Assembly (NCBI GenBank): GCA_016235125.1
Contig: JACRLZ010000002.1
Span: 434,001 to 498,000 of the forward strand
Length of the DNA: 64,000 bases
DNA from: Sphingobacteriales bacterium
GTDB lineage: Bacteria > Bacteroidota > Bacteroidia > Chitinophagales > Chitinophagaceae
Direction of reading: 5' to 3'
Of this stretch, positions 17,387 to 27,851 are shown one piece after another. A program made the translations under genes and the position numbers. Under the pieces are notes generated by a model. It was not told the DNA's origin. It was given only the letters and a program-made list of their open reading frames with translations, and made no database searches. The number at the start of each line of letters is the position of its first letter. Within the stretch, counting starts at the first letter, position 1.

Positions 17387-18664
17387 TTACTGTTTATATA
17401 CCACCCCCTCCTTCATCACAAACACCACTTTTCCAAATACCTTCGGATCTTTCAGCGGGTCGCCATCTACAGCTACTATATCTGCCATCTTACCAACCTC
17501 AATACTACCCAGCTTATCTTTTTCACCAAGCAGTTCTGCCGCATTAATGGTTGCGGCCTTTATGGCTTCCATTGCCGGCATACCTGCTTCAATCATATAA
17601 CCAAACTCCTTCCAGTTGAGCCCATGTTTATACACACCTGCATCGGTACCAAATGCTATTTTCACTCCTGCTTTATAAGCTTTGGCAAAAGTGGCTTGTA
17701 TCTTTGGGCCTGTGGCCAATGCCTTGGGTGTAACAATATCAGTATAATATCCCGGGATCTTTGCGCTGTCGGCCACCGACTTACCAGCTGTAATGGTTGG
17801 AACCAGGAATGTACCATATTGCTTCATCAGTTCAATTCCTTCATCATCCATAAAACTTCCATGTTCAATTGAATTCACACCGCCCCTTACCGCCCTTTTA
17901 ATTCCCTCAGCTCCGTGGGCATGGGCTGCCACTTTAAAACCATAATCCTTTGCAGCGGCCACTATGGCTTTTACTTCTTCTTCGGTAAACTGAGCGTTGG
18001 CGCCATCCTTTGCCTGGCTGAGTACTCCACCGGTTGCTGTAATCTTTATCAGGTCAGTACCATCTTTGTAGCGTTGTCTCACGGCATGGTATGCTTCTTC
18101 AGCCCCGTTAATTACTCCTTCTTTCGGCCCCGGGTCACCCATCAAATCCTTTCGGTAGCCATTTGTGGGGTCGGCATGTCCGCCAGTTGTGCCAATACCT
18201 TTTCCTGCTGTGTATATTCTTGGGCCGGCCACCAAACCCTTATTCACTGCATTTCGCAATGATATGTTTACACCAGTGCCGCCCAAATCCCTTATTGTGG
18301 TAAAGCCGGCCATCAGCGTTACTTTGGCAAACCCGATAGATTCAAAAGCGATGTCAGAAGGGTTTTGAATAAAGCGGTCAGCAAGGTTTCCTTTTTTAGT
18401 TTCATTCTCAATATGTACATGCATATCTATCCAGCCCGGTGTCACAGTTTTTGATTTAAGGTCAATGGTTTTATCAGCCGGTCCTGCTGTTGAAAATCCA
18501 TTTTCAACAGCAGTTATTTTATTTTTCTCCACTACAATGGTCATGTTGCTTTTGGCATCGTTGGAAATGCCGTCAATCAGTGTGCCGCACCAGATATAGG
18601 TTTTTTGGCCATAGGCAAAAGCAGCAAAGACAATTCCTGCGATTAAGAATAAAATTGTTTTCAT
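17387..18664 (-). CDS. Secreted amidohydrolase (Xaa-Pro dipeptidase-like, metal-dependent)
   Basis: A 425-residue amidohydrolase with a signal peptide (MKTILFLIAGIVFAAFAYGQ). Metal ligands are visible as HxH in GWIDMHVHIE, a Lys likely to be carbamylated in LIKITATGGV, His in VAAHAHGAEG and in VNSIEHGSF, and Asp in IAFGTDAGVYKHG. The arrangement matches the imidazolonepropionase / Xaa-Pro dipeptidase branch. It is periplasmic or exported; its substrate may be a proline-containing dipeptide or an organophosphate-like compound. It is convergent with proC and divergent from the lipoprotein gene at 18707. Confidence 0.9.
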   Translation of the reverse strand: MKTILFLIAGIVFAAFAYGQKTYIWCGTLIDGISNDAKSNMTIVVEKNKITAVENGFSTAGPADKTIDLKSKTVTPGWIDMHVHIENETKKGNLADRFIQNPSDIAFESIGFAKVTLMAGFTTIRDLGGTGVNISLRNAVNKGLVAGPRIYTAGKGIGTTGGHADPTNGYRKDLMGDPGPKEGVINGAEEAYHAVRQRYKDGTDLIKITATGGVLSQAKDGANAQFTEEEVKAIVAAAKDYGFKVAAHAHGAEGIKRAVRGGVNSIEHGSFMDDEGIELMKQYGTFLVPTITAGKSVADSAKIPGYYTDIVTPKALATGPKIQATFAKAYKAGVKIAFGTDAGVYKHGLNWKEFGYMIEAGMPAMEAIKAATINAAELLGEKDKLGSIEVGKMADIVAVDGDPLKDPKVFGKVVFVMKEGVVYKQ

Positions 18665-18706
18665 GCAAATAGGTTAAGTTACTAAAATAGCATAATTTGG
18701 GGTACG

Positions 18707-19096
18707 ATGAAGACTTACAGGTTTTTTTTACCGGTTCTTTTATGGTTAGCCTGTGGATGTATGAGTCCAAAGGAAAAGTTTACGGAAAAAAAATTTGTAA
18801 TAGAAAAAAACCAGACCGTTGCTATCTACGAACTGGATATTTCTATTACCAATGCCGGTTGTATGCGTCAGTGGGTTTCTGAGGAAGGCAAACTGACGCA
18901 TGAGAAACCTTTTTGTCCTCTTACCGTAAAAATGAAAGATTCAACTTATCATTTCGGCGATTCTTTTTCGCCTTTGTATATCAAAAACCTGAAACTGGTA
19001 GTGGATAAGATGAACCCCTGGGAGGGGACGGAGGACAGTATTCCCCCTGGCGGCTGCCGGGTGATAGTAACAAGACTGGAAGACTCTTCAAGATAA
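18707..19096 (+). CDS. Hypothetical lipoprotein
   Basis: A 129-residue protein with a lipoprotein signal (LLWLACGC; Cys16 or Cys18 would be lipidated). The mature part has no motif I recognise. It holds internal cysteines (around residues 52, 69 and 116) that could form disulfides. It stands alone between the amidohydrolase and pyrG. Confidence 0.7.
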   Translation: MKTYRFFLPVLLWLACGCMSPKEKFTEKKFVIEKNQTVAIYELDISITNAGCMRQWVSEEGKLTHEKPFCPLTVKMKDSTYHFGDSFSPLYIKNLKLVVDKMNPWEGTEDSIPPGGCRVIVTRLEDSSR

Positions 19097-19267
19097 AGGG
19101 CAGTTGAATTACTTTTTTCACAAAACCGGGATTTCAATTTTCGGGAAAGCAAAATATCGCTTAGTTTTGCATGACCTCCCGGAATTTTTTTTAGATCGCA
19201 TCGTTCCGCTGGTCGCTGAGACTGGAATTTTTCAACAGATCATTTTTTGTATACTACATAGCTTTAG

Positions 19268-20955
<1,688 letters not shown>

Positions 20956-20956
<1 letters not shown>

Positions 20957-21058
20957 GAAGTCGGTAGTCAATAGTCGTTAGAGTCAGGAGTCAGGAATGT
21001 TTCCTTGCCGATTATTAGAGGCGGTTTCCTGACTCTGAACTCCCGACTCCAGCCTCTT
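20956..21058. repeat. Inverted pair of heptamer arrays between pyrG and yidC
   Basis: The left arm (20956-20999) holds degenerate heptamers GGAAGTC, GGTAGTC, AATAGTC, AGGAGTC and AGGAATG, starting on the last base of the pyrG stop codon. The right arm (21025-21058) has GACTCTG, AACTCCC and GACTCCA, the inverse orientation. The arms could pair imperfectly in RNA. The unit is the same as that inserted in hldD. Confidence 0.8.
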
Positions 21059-21063
21059 TACCC

Positions 21064-21071
21064 TATCTTTG
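21064..21071 (+). promoter_or_regulatory. Probable -7 element upstream of yidC
   Basis: TATCTTTG fits the Bacteroidetes -7 pattern TAnnTTTG and lies 20 bp before the yidC ATG. No clear -33 TTTG is present. That position falls in the heptamer array, so any -33 function would be supplied by repeat sequence. Confidence 0.4.
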
Positions 21072-21091
21072 CCCCTCTTAAAAAATGTCGG

Positions 21092-22945
21092 ATGAAGTTT
21101 GACCGTAATACCATTATTGGCTTTGTAGTGCTGGGACTTTTGTTCTTTGGATATTTTTATTTTACCAACAAAGAACAAAAAAAGTACCGGGAACAAAAGG
21201 CAAGAGAGCAATTTGTAAAAGATTCTATCGCCAAAGCCAATGCATCAAAGGCAGACACAGCGGCACTGGCCCGTGATTCTGCAAAAAATGATTCAATAAA
21301 AGCCATTGCAAAGGCGGGAGTCTTTCATGATACAACCAAAAAAACAGAACAGTTTGTAACAATTCAAAATGATCTCATCAGAGTTACATTTACCAGCAAA
21401 GGCGGCCAGCCAAAGAAAGTGGAGTTAAAGAAATTCATCGGGCCAGACAGCAATCTTGTGAAAATGGCTGGAACTGATTTTGATAAGATCAGTTACATGA
21501 TCAGTACAGGCAACCAATCCACAGCTCCAAGCAGCGATCTTTATTTTGATAAAATCGATTCTTCAGTAAACCCCGATGGCAGCAAAAAGGTTTCATTTAC
21601 CCTTCCTTCTTTTGATAGCAGTGGCAGGTCCATAACTCATGAATATATCATAAAGAAGGATGACTACCTGGTAGATTTTAATGTGAAGATGAATAAGGCT
21701 GACCAGTTGTTAACCGGGGGAAGCATGAACCTGACCTGGCAATACGCCGCTGCACAACAGGAATCAGATATATCCTATGAAAAACAAAACACACAGGTTG
21801 GCTATGTAAAAGACGGAGAGTTTGACTATCATACAGCACAGAAACGAAGTTCAAAAGAGTTCAGTGAATCTGTGAGCTGGATCGGTTTCAGGCAACGATT
21901 CTTTTTCGCAATACTGGTGGCAAGAGATAAATTTTCTTCCGGAAGAATAGAATGGACAATGCCGTCTGACACAGCTAAAACCATTTTGCAATCGACCGCC
22001 AATATGAAACTATCGGTGCCGGTGGGTACTCCTTCCGTTGTTCCTTTCAGTATTTATTATGGGCCTTCTGATTATCATATTTTGAAAAGCTATGGCTTGA
22101 AATTTGAAAAGTTAGTTAACCTGGGACAGGGCATGTATTCATTTGTACGTCCGCTCAACCGGTTTCTGATTTTACCCATATTTGATTTTTTCAGAGGTTT
22201 TACAGGTAATATGGGTATTGCCATTGCCTTACTTACTTTATTTATTCGCCTGATCATTTCACCCCTTACTTATTCAAGCTATTTGAGCGGGGCCAAGATG
22301 AAAGCATTAAGGCCAGAGATTGCCGCTTTGAAAGATAAATTTGGTAATGACAGGCAGGCAATGAGTATGGAGCAAATGAAATTGTTCAGAGAAGCCGGTG
22401 TAAACCCGTTGGGTGGTTGTATCCCTGCATTGCTGCAGATACCGATATTCTTTGCTTTGTTCAGCTTTTTTAATTCGGAAGTTGCGTTGAGAGGATCTGA
22501 ATTCTTATGGAGTAATGACCTTGCTGCCTTTGATGATCCTATCAAATTTGGTGTTCATATACCGCTTCTGGGAAGCCATCTCAGTCTTTTCAACATTACC
22601 GCTTGTGTTACCAGTTTTCTTATTTCATGGTACAGCATGAGCATGACCCCCGATCAAAGCAACCCGGTTTTAAAGTACATGCCTTATATATTCCCGGTTT
22701 TCCTTTTGTTCTTTTTTAACAGGCTGCCCTCAGGCCTTACCTGGTATTATACCGTTTCAAACCTGGTAACTCTTGCTTTGCAGTTTGTAATTCAGAATTA
22801 TATTATTGACCACAATAAGATTTTAGCCAAAATAGAAGAGAACCGGAAAAAGCCTAAAACAAAATCAAAGTGGCAGGAGAGGATGGAGCAAGTGCAGGAG
22901 CAGCAAAAGAAAATGAGGGAAATGCAGAACCGGAACCGCCGCTGA
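21092..22945 (+). CDS. yidC: Membrane protein insertase YidC
   Basis: A 617-residue protein. The start at 21092 (MKFDRNTIIGFVVLGLLFFG) is preferred because it opens directly with the first membrane segment and follows the -7 element; a longer frame to 21005 would start inside the repeat. Order of parts: N-terminal membrane anchor, large periplasmic beta domain (about residues 60-350), then the conserved insertase core with LLTLFIRLIISPLTYSS and the GGCIPALLQIPIFFALFSFF segment, and a basic C-terminal tail. It inserts and folds inner membrane proteins, with or without SecYEG. Confidence 0.97.
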   Translation: MKFDRNTIIGFVVLGLLFFGYFYFTNKEQKKYREQKAREQFVKDSIAKANASKADTAALARDSAKNDSIKAIAKAGVFHDTTKKTEQFVTIQNDLIRVTFTSKGGQPKKVELKKFIGPDSNLVKMAGTDFDKISYMISTGNQSTAPSSDLYFDKIDSSVNPDGSKKVSFTLPSFDSSGRSITHEYIIKKDDYLVDFNVKMNKADQLLTGGSMNLTWQYAAAQQESDISYEKQNTQVGYVKDGEFDYHTAQKRSSKEFSESVSWIGFRQRFFFAILVARDKFSSGRIEWTMPSDTAKTILQSTANMKLSVPVGTPSVVPFSIYYGPSDYHILKSYGLKFEKLVNLGQGMYSFVRPLNRFLILPIFDFFRGFTGNMGIAIALLTLFIRLIISPLTYSSYLSGAKMKALRPEIAALKDKFGNDRQAMSMEQMKLFREAGVNPLGGCIPALLQIPIFFALFSFFNSEVALRGSEFLWSNDLAAFDDPIKFGVHIPLLGSHLSLFNITACVTSFLISWYSMSMTPDQSNPVLKYMPYIFPVFLLFFFNRLPSGLTWYYTVSNLVTLALQFVIQNYIIDHNKILAKIEENRKKPKTKSKWQERMEQVQEQQKKMREMQNRNRR

Positions 22946-22969
22946 TTCAGTTAACAAAGTAATAGGATA

Positions 22970-23000
22970 AATAGGATTGCAAAAACAATCCTATTTTTTT
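22970..23000 (+). terminator. Rho-independent terminator after yidC
   Basis: A 10-bp perfect stem (AATAGGATTG / CAATCCTATT) with a 6-nt loop is followed by five T. It lies 25 bp after the yidC stop. Confidence 0.9.
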
Positions 23001-23062
23001 AGTACGCAACTTATTGGCTAAATTGGCACGTCTTTTTCATATTGAAGGCAAGAATTCAGATA

Positions 23063-23725
23063 ATGAGCAAAAGATTTAAAATAACAGTTGCATTTTTTTC
23101 ATTGATTTCTTTTTTACAATCATCAGCCCAGAAGAAATTAACCGAAGCTACCATTACTTACGACGTTGTGATAAATACTGAAAACAGCAAACCCCAGGCA
23201 GCTGACCTTTTGGATGGCGCCAGAAATGTGATTTATCTGAAGGGAAATTCCAGCCGGTCGGAAATGATCAGTACGTTGGGAACACAAGCCACTATAATCG
23301 AGGGCAAGACAGGTAGTGTAACAGTGCTGAAAGATTATGGTGAGCAGAAGTACATGATCAAAATGACGCCGGAAAACTGGAAGGAATCCAATAAGAAATA
23401 TGAAGGCATCACATTTACTTTTTTTAATGAATTCAAAATGATTGCCGGGTATAATTGCCAAAAAGCCATTGGTAAACTGGTTGACAGCAGCGCTTTCACT
23501 GTATACTATACAAAAGACCTGGTTCCGATGAATAAAGACTTTGAATACCTGAACAGGAACCTTCCGGGCCTTGCAATGCAGTATGAAGCTATTCAGGGAA
23601 ACAAAGTGGTTACCTATACCGTAGCAAGCATCAATTTCAATCCGGTATCACAATTGAAATTTGACCTGCCGAAATCAGGATACCGTGTAATGACCTATGA
23701 GGAAAGTAAAAGAGGGGGAAATTAA
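23063..23725 (+). CDS. Secreted hypothetical protein, GLPGLI-like
   Basis: A 220-residue exported protein. The ATG at 23063 gives a signal peptide (MSKRFKITVAFFSLISFLQSSAQ). The body has a beta-rich pattern and contains MIAGYNCQKAIG, then FTVYYTKDLVP and RNLPGLAMQYEA. These recall the GLPGLI family of Bacteroidota, where a Cys-containing strand is followed by the WYT..LPG.P sequence. The function of that family is unknown. The 3' end overlaps the convergent small protein gene by 4 bp. Confidence 0.8.
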   Translation: MSKRFKITVAFFSLISFLQSSAQKKLTEATITYDVVINTENSKPQAADLLDGARNVIYLKGNSSRSEMISTLGTQATIIEGKTGSVTVLKDYGEQKYMIKMTPENWKESNKKYEGITFTFFNEFKMIAGYNCQKAIGKLVDSSAFTVYYTKDLVPMNKDFEYLNRNLPGLAMQYEAIQGNKVVTYTVASINFNPVSQLKFDLPKSGYRVMTYEESKRGGN

Positions 23726-24090
23726 TTTCTCTGGAATTGCCTGTTCCCGATGTCAATCTTAACTTTATCAAACACAACTTTTTTCTTTAGAGGAACTATA
23801 AAAGTAGTATTGCCTTTTTGAACTGTTACTACTGTATTCAGGTTGATATATTTCTTCTGGCTTTGCGTATTAATAATTTGATTACCACGATAAGTATAAC
23901 CCGAACGAAGGGAAAACGATCCTGGCTTACCCAAGGTTTTTCCTGAAAGTAAAGATGAACGGGGTGTGCTGGATTTAGATTTGCCATCACCCAATGTAGC
24001 ATAAGCGCCGGCAGCCGAAACGGCAAGTAATATTACAACTGCCATTTTCCTGCTAATATTTCTCAATATTGTCGGCCTCGGGTGGTTCAT
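23722..24090 (-). CDS. Hypothetical small exported protein
   Basis: A 122-residue basic protein with one hydrophobic N-terminal segment (MAVVILLAVSAAGAYA) that may be a signal peptide or membrane anchor. The C-terminal half alternates Lys/Val/Thr-rich strands. No family is recognised. It is convergent with the GLPGLI-like gene and shares its last 4 bp. Confidence 0.6.
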   Translation of the reverse strand: MNHPRPTILRNISRKMAVVILLAVSAAGAYATLGDGKSKSSTPRSSLLSGKTLGKPGSFSLRSGYTYRGNQIINTQSQKKYINLNTVVTVQKGNTTFIVPLKKKVVFDKVKIDIGNRQFQRN

Positions 24091-24184
24091 TGCTGCAAAT
24101 GTATAAATAATTGTGAATATAAGACAAACCGTTTGTCCAGAAGTTTAGTACTTCATTAACGTCAAAAGATGCCGAATTGTTACG

Positions 24185-24213
24185 TTTGGTTGCTATTAAA
24201 TGTGTTTATTTTG
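24185..24213 (+). promoter_or_regulatory. Candidate promoter for the TPR gene
   Basis: TTTG (24185-24188) is followed after 18 bp by TATTTTG, one base short of the consensus -7 element. It would give a leader of about 145 nt containing the palindrome at 24325-24341. Confidence 0.3.
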
Positions 24214-24324
24214 CACATATGGGGAAAACTAAAAAACTTTTTCAGTAACTTTTTTGATTTAACTTGTTGAAAATAATACACTTCAGGGGGCAAAGGGATT
24301 TTGCTGCCTGATATGTTCTTTAAA

Positions 24325-24341
24325 TCCCGATAGCTTCGGGA
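24325..24341. repeat. Palindrome copy TCCCGA-TAGCT-TCGGGA
   Basis: A 6-bp stem with a 5-nt loop, one of at least four copies of a CCCGATAG palindrome in the window (others at 30256, 31677 and 47001). It lies in the leader of the TPR gene. Confidence 0.75.
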
Positions 24342-24366
24342 CTTGTCTCACCAAATCACCGGATCA

Positions 24367-25788
24367 ATGAAAGATAATTCTTACCGGGAAGATCGGAAAG
24401 AACTTCAGGAACTGCTTAAACAATTTGAAAATCTGAAAAATGGCCGTCAGCACTCATTTCTTGAGGAAGAATCCTTCGGGAAACTAATTGACCATTACCA
24501 GGAAAAGGAGGAACTGAGCAAGGCAATGGAAGTTGCTGAAATAGGCAGTGATCAATATCCCTATTCATCCATGTTGCTTATTAAAAAAGCTGATATTTTT
24601 CTGGCTAACCGCAGATACCACGATGCCTTAAAAATATTGGAACAGGCATCGTTGCTGGATAGTACCGATATCAATCTGTATATTCTGAAAACCGATGCTT
24701 ACCTGGCGATGGATCAGCAGGAAAAGGCCGTGGAACTGCTGCAGGAAGCCCTGAGTCTATTTGAAGGAGAAGAAAAAATTGAATTGCTGTTTGAACTGGC
24801 AGATGTGTATGATGACTATGAAGATTTTGATAAAGTCTTTGATTGTCTTAAAATGATTCTCGAAGAAGAACCCAACAATGAAGAGGCTTTATATAAAATC
24901 TGTTTCTGGACCGACTTTACGGGCCGCAACGAAGAAAGCATCCGGCTTCATCAACAGATCATAGATGATTTTCCATATAATGAGTTGGCCTGGTTCAACC
25001 TTGCAGCGGCATACCAGGGAATCAAGCTATATGAAAAAGCACTGGATGCTTATCAGTATGCCATAACTATTGATGAAAAATTTGATTATGCCTACCGAAA
25101 TATGGGCGATGCATATATCCGGTTGAGAAAATACAAGGAAGCAATAGAAGTGCTCGAAAAAGTAAACGAGCTGGCTAAACCGGAAGATGTGATCTTTGAA
25201 GCGATCGGTCATTGCTACGACCGGCTTAAAAATTTTGCGCAGGCAAGACTTTATTATCGGAAAGCCAGCCATATGCGGCCCGATGACAGCAAACTTTATT
25301 ATAAAATCGCTTGTACTTATTTTAAGGAAGGTCATTGGGAAAATTCGATCAGGCAACTGGAATTGGCTATGAAAATTCACAGGTACCCTGCTGAATATAA
25401 TCTGCTGGCAGGTGAATGCAAGATGCAAATGGGATTATTTAAGGATGCCATTCAATATTTTTCCAATGTGATAGGTGTCAGACCAAAAAATGCAGCCGGT
25501 TGGGAAGCTCTCATCCGTTGTTTATACAGGGCCACTTATTTTGATGAAGCCATTGAACAATGTGATGCAGCATTAAGGATTACGCAAAACAAACCCTTAT
25601 TTCTGTTTTATAAATCAGCTGTCTTATTGGGAAATGGTAAAAGCAAGGAAGCCATACTGCAACTGGAAAGGGCAATGGAAAAAGCGCCCCGTTTATTGAA
25701 ACGGTTTGTAGAACTGAATCCGGCAATACTTCAAAATCAACTGGTGGTTGACGTATTGGCCCGTTTCAAAAGAAGGCGATCAATCTGA
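24367..25788 (+). CDS. TPR-repeat protein (cytosolic)
   Basis: A 473-residue acidic protein made of about eleven tetratricopeptide repeats, with no signal peptide. The ATG at 24367 is preferred over a TTG at 24343 that lies next to a palindrome. Repeats such as AYQYAITIDEKFDYAYRNMG and EKAVELLQEALSLFEGEEK are clear. It probably acts as a scaffold. Its place just upstream of comA-aroE and on the same strand is worth noting, but no function follows from it. Confidence 0.85.
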   Translation: MKDNSYREDRKELQELLKQFENLKNGRQHSFLEEESFGKLIDHYQEKEELSKAMEVAEIGSDQYPYSSMLLIKKADIFLANRRYHDALKILEQASLLDSTDINLYILKTDAYLAMDQQEKAVELLQEALSLFEGEEKIELLFELADVYDDYEDFDKVFDCLKMILEEEPNNEEALYKICFWTDFTGRNEESIRLHQQIIDDFPYNELAWFNLAAAYQGIKLYEKALDAYQYAITIDEKFDYAYRNMGDAYIRLRKYKEAIEVLEKVNELAKPEDVIFEAIGHCYDRLKNFAQARLYYRKASHMRPDDSKLYYKIACTYFKEGHWENSIRQLELAMKIHRYPAEYNLLAGECKMQMGLFKDAIQYFSNVIGVRPKNAAGWEALIRCLYRATYFDEAIEQCDAALRITQNKPLFLFYKSAVLLGNGKSKEAILQLERAMEKAPRLLKRFVELNPAILQNQLVVDVLARFKRRRSI

Positions 25789-25884
25789 AATAGCTTGATC
25801 CCGATACCTTAAATCAGTATCTCTCTGCTGATTCTTCCCTATTTTTGCCGCCATTCAATTATTGGAATTTTACAACCACAGATC

Positions 25885-26655
25885 ATGAATTTTAATTTAT
25901 CGCAGATACCTGACAGAAAGCAGAAACCCCGCCAATACGGGCTTACCATGGTGATGGATAAAGGACTTAGCGTTGATGAAGCAAGAAATTTTCTCAGCGT
26001 CGCTCATCCGCATGTTGACATTGTAAAACTCGGCTTCGGCACTTCCTTCGTTACCCCCAATCTTTCTGAAAAGCTGGAAGTGTATAAGTCATTCGACATT
26101 CCTGTTTATTTCGGAGGTACGTTGTTTGAAGCTTTTTTGATTCGCAACCAGTTTGATGATTACATAAGAGTATGCAGAGACTTTGGAATTACATATATGG
26201 AAGTAAGTGATGGCTCCATCACCATTCCGCATGCCGAAAAATGTGGCTATATAGAGAAGCTGACCAAATACGGTAAAGTGTTGAGTGAAGTAGGCAGTAA
26301 AGATGCTGCTCATATCATTCCACCCTACAAATGGATTGAACTGATGAAGGCAGAACTTGAGGCGGGTTCAAGTTATGTTATCGCCGAAGCAAGAGAAGCA
26401 GGTAATGTCGGTATCTATCGGGGCAGCGGCGAGTTAAGGGAAGGATTGGTGCAGGAGATATTAACACAGATACCGGCCGAAAAAATTATCTGGGAAGCGC
26501 CGCAGAAAGCTCAACAACTATACTTTATTGAATTGGTGGGTTGCAATGCCAACCTGGGAAATATTGCTCCTTCAGAAGTGATTCCGCTTGAGGCCATGCG
26601 TATTGGCTTACGAGGAGATACTTTCACTTTATACCTTGATAAAAAAGAAGCCTGA
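25885..26655 (+). CDS. comA: Phosphosulfolactate synthase (ComA-like)
   Basis: A 256-residue protein that looks like ComA, which joins sulfite to phosphoenolpyruvate. Visible features are a TIM-barrel with GLTMVMDKGLSVDEARNFL, VDIVKLGFGTSFVTPN, PVYFGGTLFEAF, the YMEVSDGSITIP strand and IAEAREAGNVGIYRGSG. In methanogens the product leads to coenzyme M. Bacteroidota lack coenzyme M, so sulfolactate, or cysteate for sulfonolipids, is a more likely end point (inference). comB and comC are not adjacent. The stop codon overlaps the start of aroE by 1 bp (TGATG), so the two are translationally coupled. Confidence 0.9.
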   Translation: MNFNLSQIPDRKQKPRQYGLTMVMDKGLSVDEARNFLSVAHPHVDIVKLGFGTSFVTPNLSEKLEVYKSFDIPVYFGGTLFEAFLIRNQFDDYIRVCRDFGITYMEVSDGSITIPHAEKCGYIEKLTKYGKVLSEVGSKDAAHIIPPYKWIELMKAELEAGSSYVIAEAREAGNVGIYRGSGELREGLVQEILTQIPAEKIIWEAPQKAQQLYFIELVGCNANLGNIAPSEVIPLEAMRIGLRGDTFTLYLDKKEA

Positions 26656-27386
26656 TGCGTTTATTCGGACTCATCGGTTATCCGCTCACTCATTCCTTCT
26701 CTAAAAAATACTTCGAAGAGAAGTTTGAAAAAGAACAGATAGCCGGTTGCCGGTATGAGCTTTTCCCGATTAAAACCATTGAAGAGTTACTTTCTTTATT
26801 AAACAAACATCCGGAACTGGAAGGTTTAAATGTAACCATACCTTATAAAAAACAGGTGATGGCTTTTCTTGATGAATCAAATATCCCGGCCGGGCTGGGA
26901 GCTTGTAATTGTGTAAATATTTCAGGGGGAAGATTGATCGGGTATAATACCGATGTCACCGGCTTCGGGATGAGCCTGAAACCGTTATTAAAATCATATC
27001 ATAAAAAAGCCCTGGTTCTGGGTAGCGGAGGCGCTGCCAATGCTGTTGCATATGTTTTACAGAAGCTCGGTATCGGCTTCAATATTGTGAGCCGAAAAAT
27101 TCAGGATGACGCCACAATTGGCTATGCTGACATCGACCGGAATGTTATACATGATCACTCCGTTATTATTAATACGACTCCGCTTGGTACTTTTCCGGAT
27201 ACCGATACCTGCCCGGATATTCCTTACCAGTATATCGGGCAGGAACATTTGTTATTCGACCTTGTTTATAATCCTTCAAAAACCCTGTTTCTAAAAAAGG
27301 GAGAAGAAAGGGGAGCGGTTATTAAGAATGGAGAAGAAATGCTGGTGTTACAGGCGGAAGAAAGCTGGAGGATATGGAACAGTTAG
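26655..27386 (+). CDS. aroE: Shikimate dehydrogenase
   Basis: A 243-residue protein, slightly shorter than E. coli AroE (272). It has the substrate loop YPLTHSFSKKYF, the catalytic Lys in NVTIPYKKQVM, and an NADP-binding GSGGAANAV. It reduces 3-dehydroshikimate to shikimate in aromatic amino acid synthesis. It is coupled to comA by a 1-bp stop/start overlap. Its 3' end overlaps the convergent thioesterase gene by 4 bp. Confidence 0.95.
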   Translation: MRLFGLIGYPLTHSFSKKYFEEKFEKEQIAGCRYELFPIKTIEELLSLLNKHPELEGLNVTIPYKKQVMAFLDESNIPAGLGACNCVNISGGRLIGYNTDVTGFGMSLKPLLKSYHKKALVLGSGGAANAVAYVLQKLGIGFNIVSRKIQDDATIGYADIDRNVIHDHSVIINTTPLGTFPDTDTCPDIPYQYIGQEHLLFDLVYNPSKTLFLKKGEERGAVIKNGEEMLVLQAEESWRIWNS

Positions 27387-27814
27387 CCTGCCAGTTTTAC
27401 TCTTGCTACTTCTGGAACAGGTACAATCTTTTTCTTTTCATAATCATAACAGATCATTCCGGTTTTTGCCAGGGCAACTAATTTTTTTTCATCACCTGTT
27501 TTCTTTTGGAGTCTGTAAACGAGGTCAAAACCAATTGTAGAGATTTCTGTTACTGCCACTGAGGCAATAACCGTGTCTCCATAAAACAATTCATTTTTAA
27601 ATTCGACCGCTGCGTCTGCCATTATCATTCCGACACCGGCAAATTGCATTTCGGTATAGCCAAGGCTTTGGAGATATTGTATCCTTGCCTCATGAACAAG
27701 AGAAAGTAGGGTATCATTTCCGGCATGTCCTCCGTAATTGATATCTGTAATGCGTATAGGAATGCTGCAGGAAAAATTAAAATGACCCGGCAACCGAATT
27801 TTGATTCTGGGCAT
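27383..27814 (-). CDS. Hot-dog fold acyl-CoA thioesterase (YbgC/FadM-like)
   Basis: A 143-residue single-domain hot-dog protein. The start at 27814 (MPRIKIRLPGHFNFSC) is preferred; a longer frame from 27892 would overlap the upstream gene. The motif RITDINYGGHAGNDTLLSLVHEAR matches the 4-hydroxybenzoyl-CoA thioesterase pattern (Asp in the RxTDxNY loop; with His nearby). It should hydrolyse acyl-CoA esters. It lies 37 bp after the anti-sigma-like gene and may be the last gene of that operon. Confidence 0.85.
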   Translation of the reverse strand: MPRIKIRLPGHFNFSCSIPIRITDINYGGHAGNDTLLSLVHEARIQYLQSLGYTEMQFAGVGMIMADAAVEFKNELFYGDTVIASVAVTEISTIGFDLVYRLQKKTGDEKKLVALAKTGMICYDYEKKKIVPVPEVARVKLAG

Positions 27815-27851
27815 TTGGTTGTTTCGGATAAAATTAAAGAAACGGATTTGA

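Noticed and set aside
24343..24366. TTG start 8 codons upstream of the TPR gene
   Set aside because: It lies just after a palindrome, and the ATG at 24367 is a normal start with no loss of conserved sequence.
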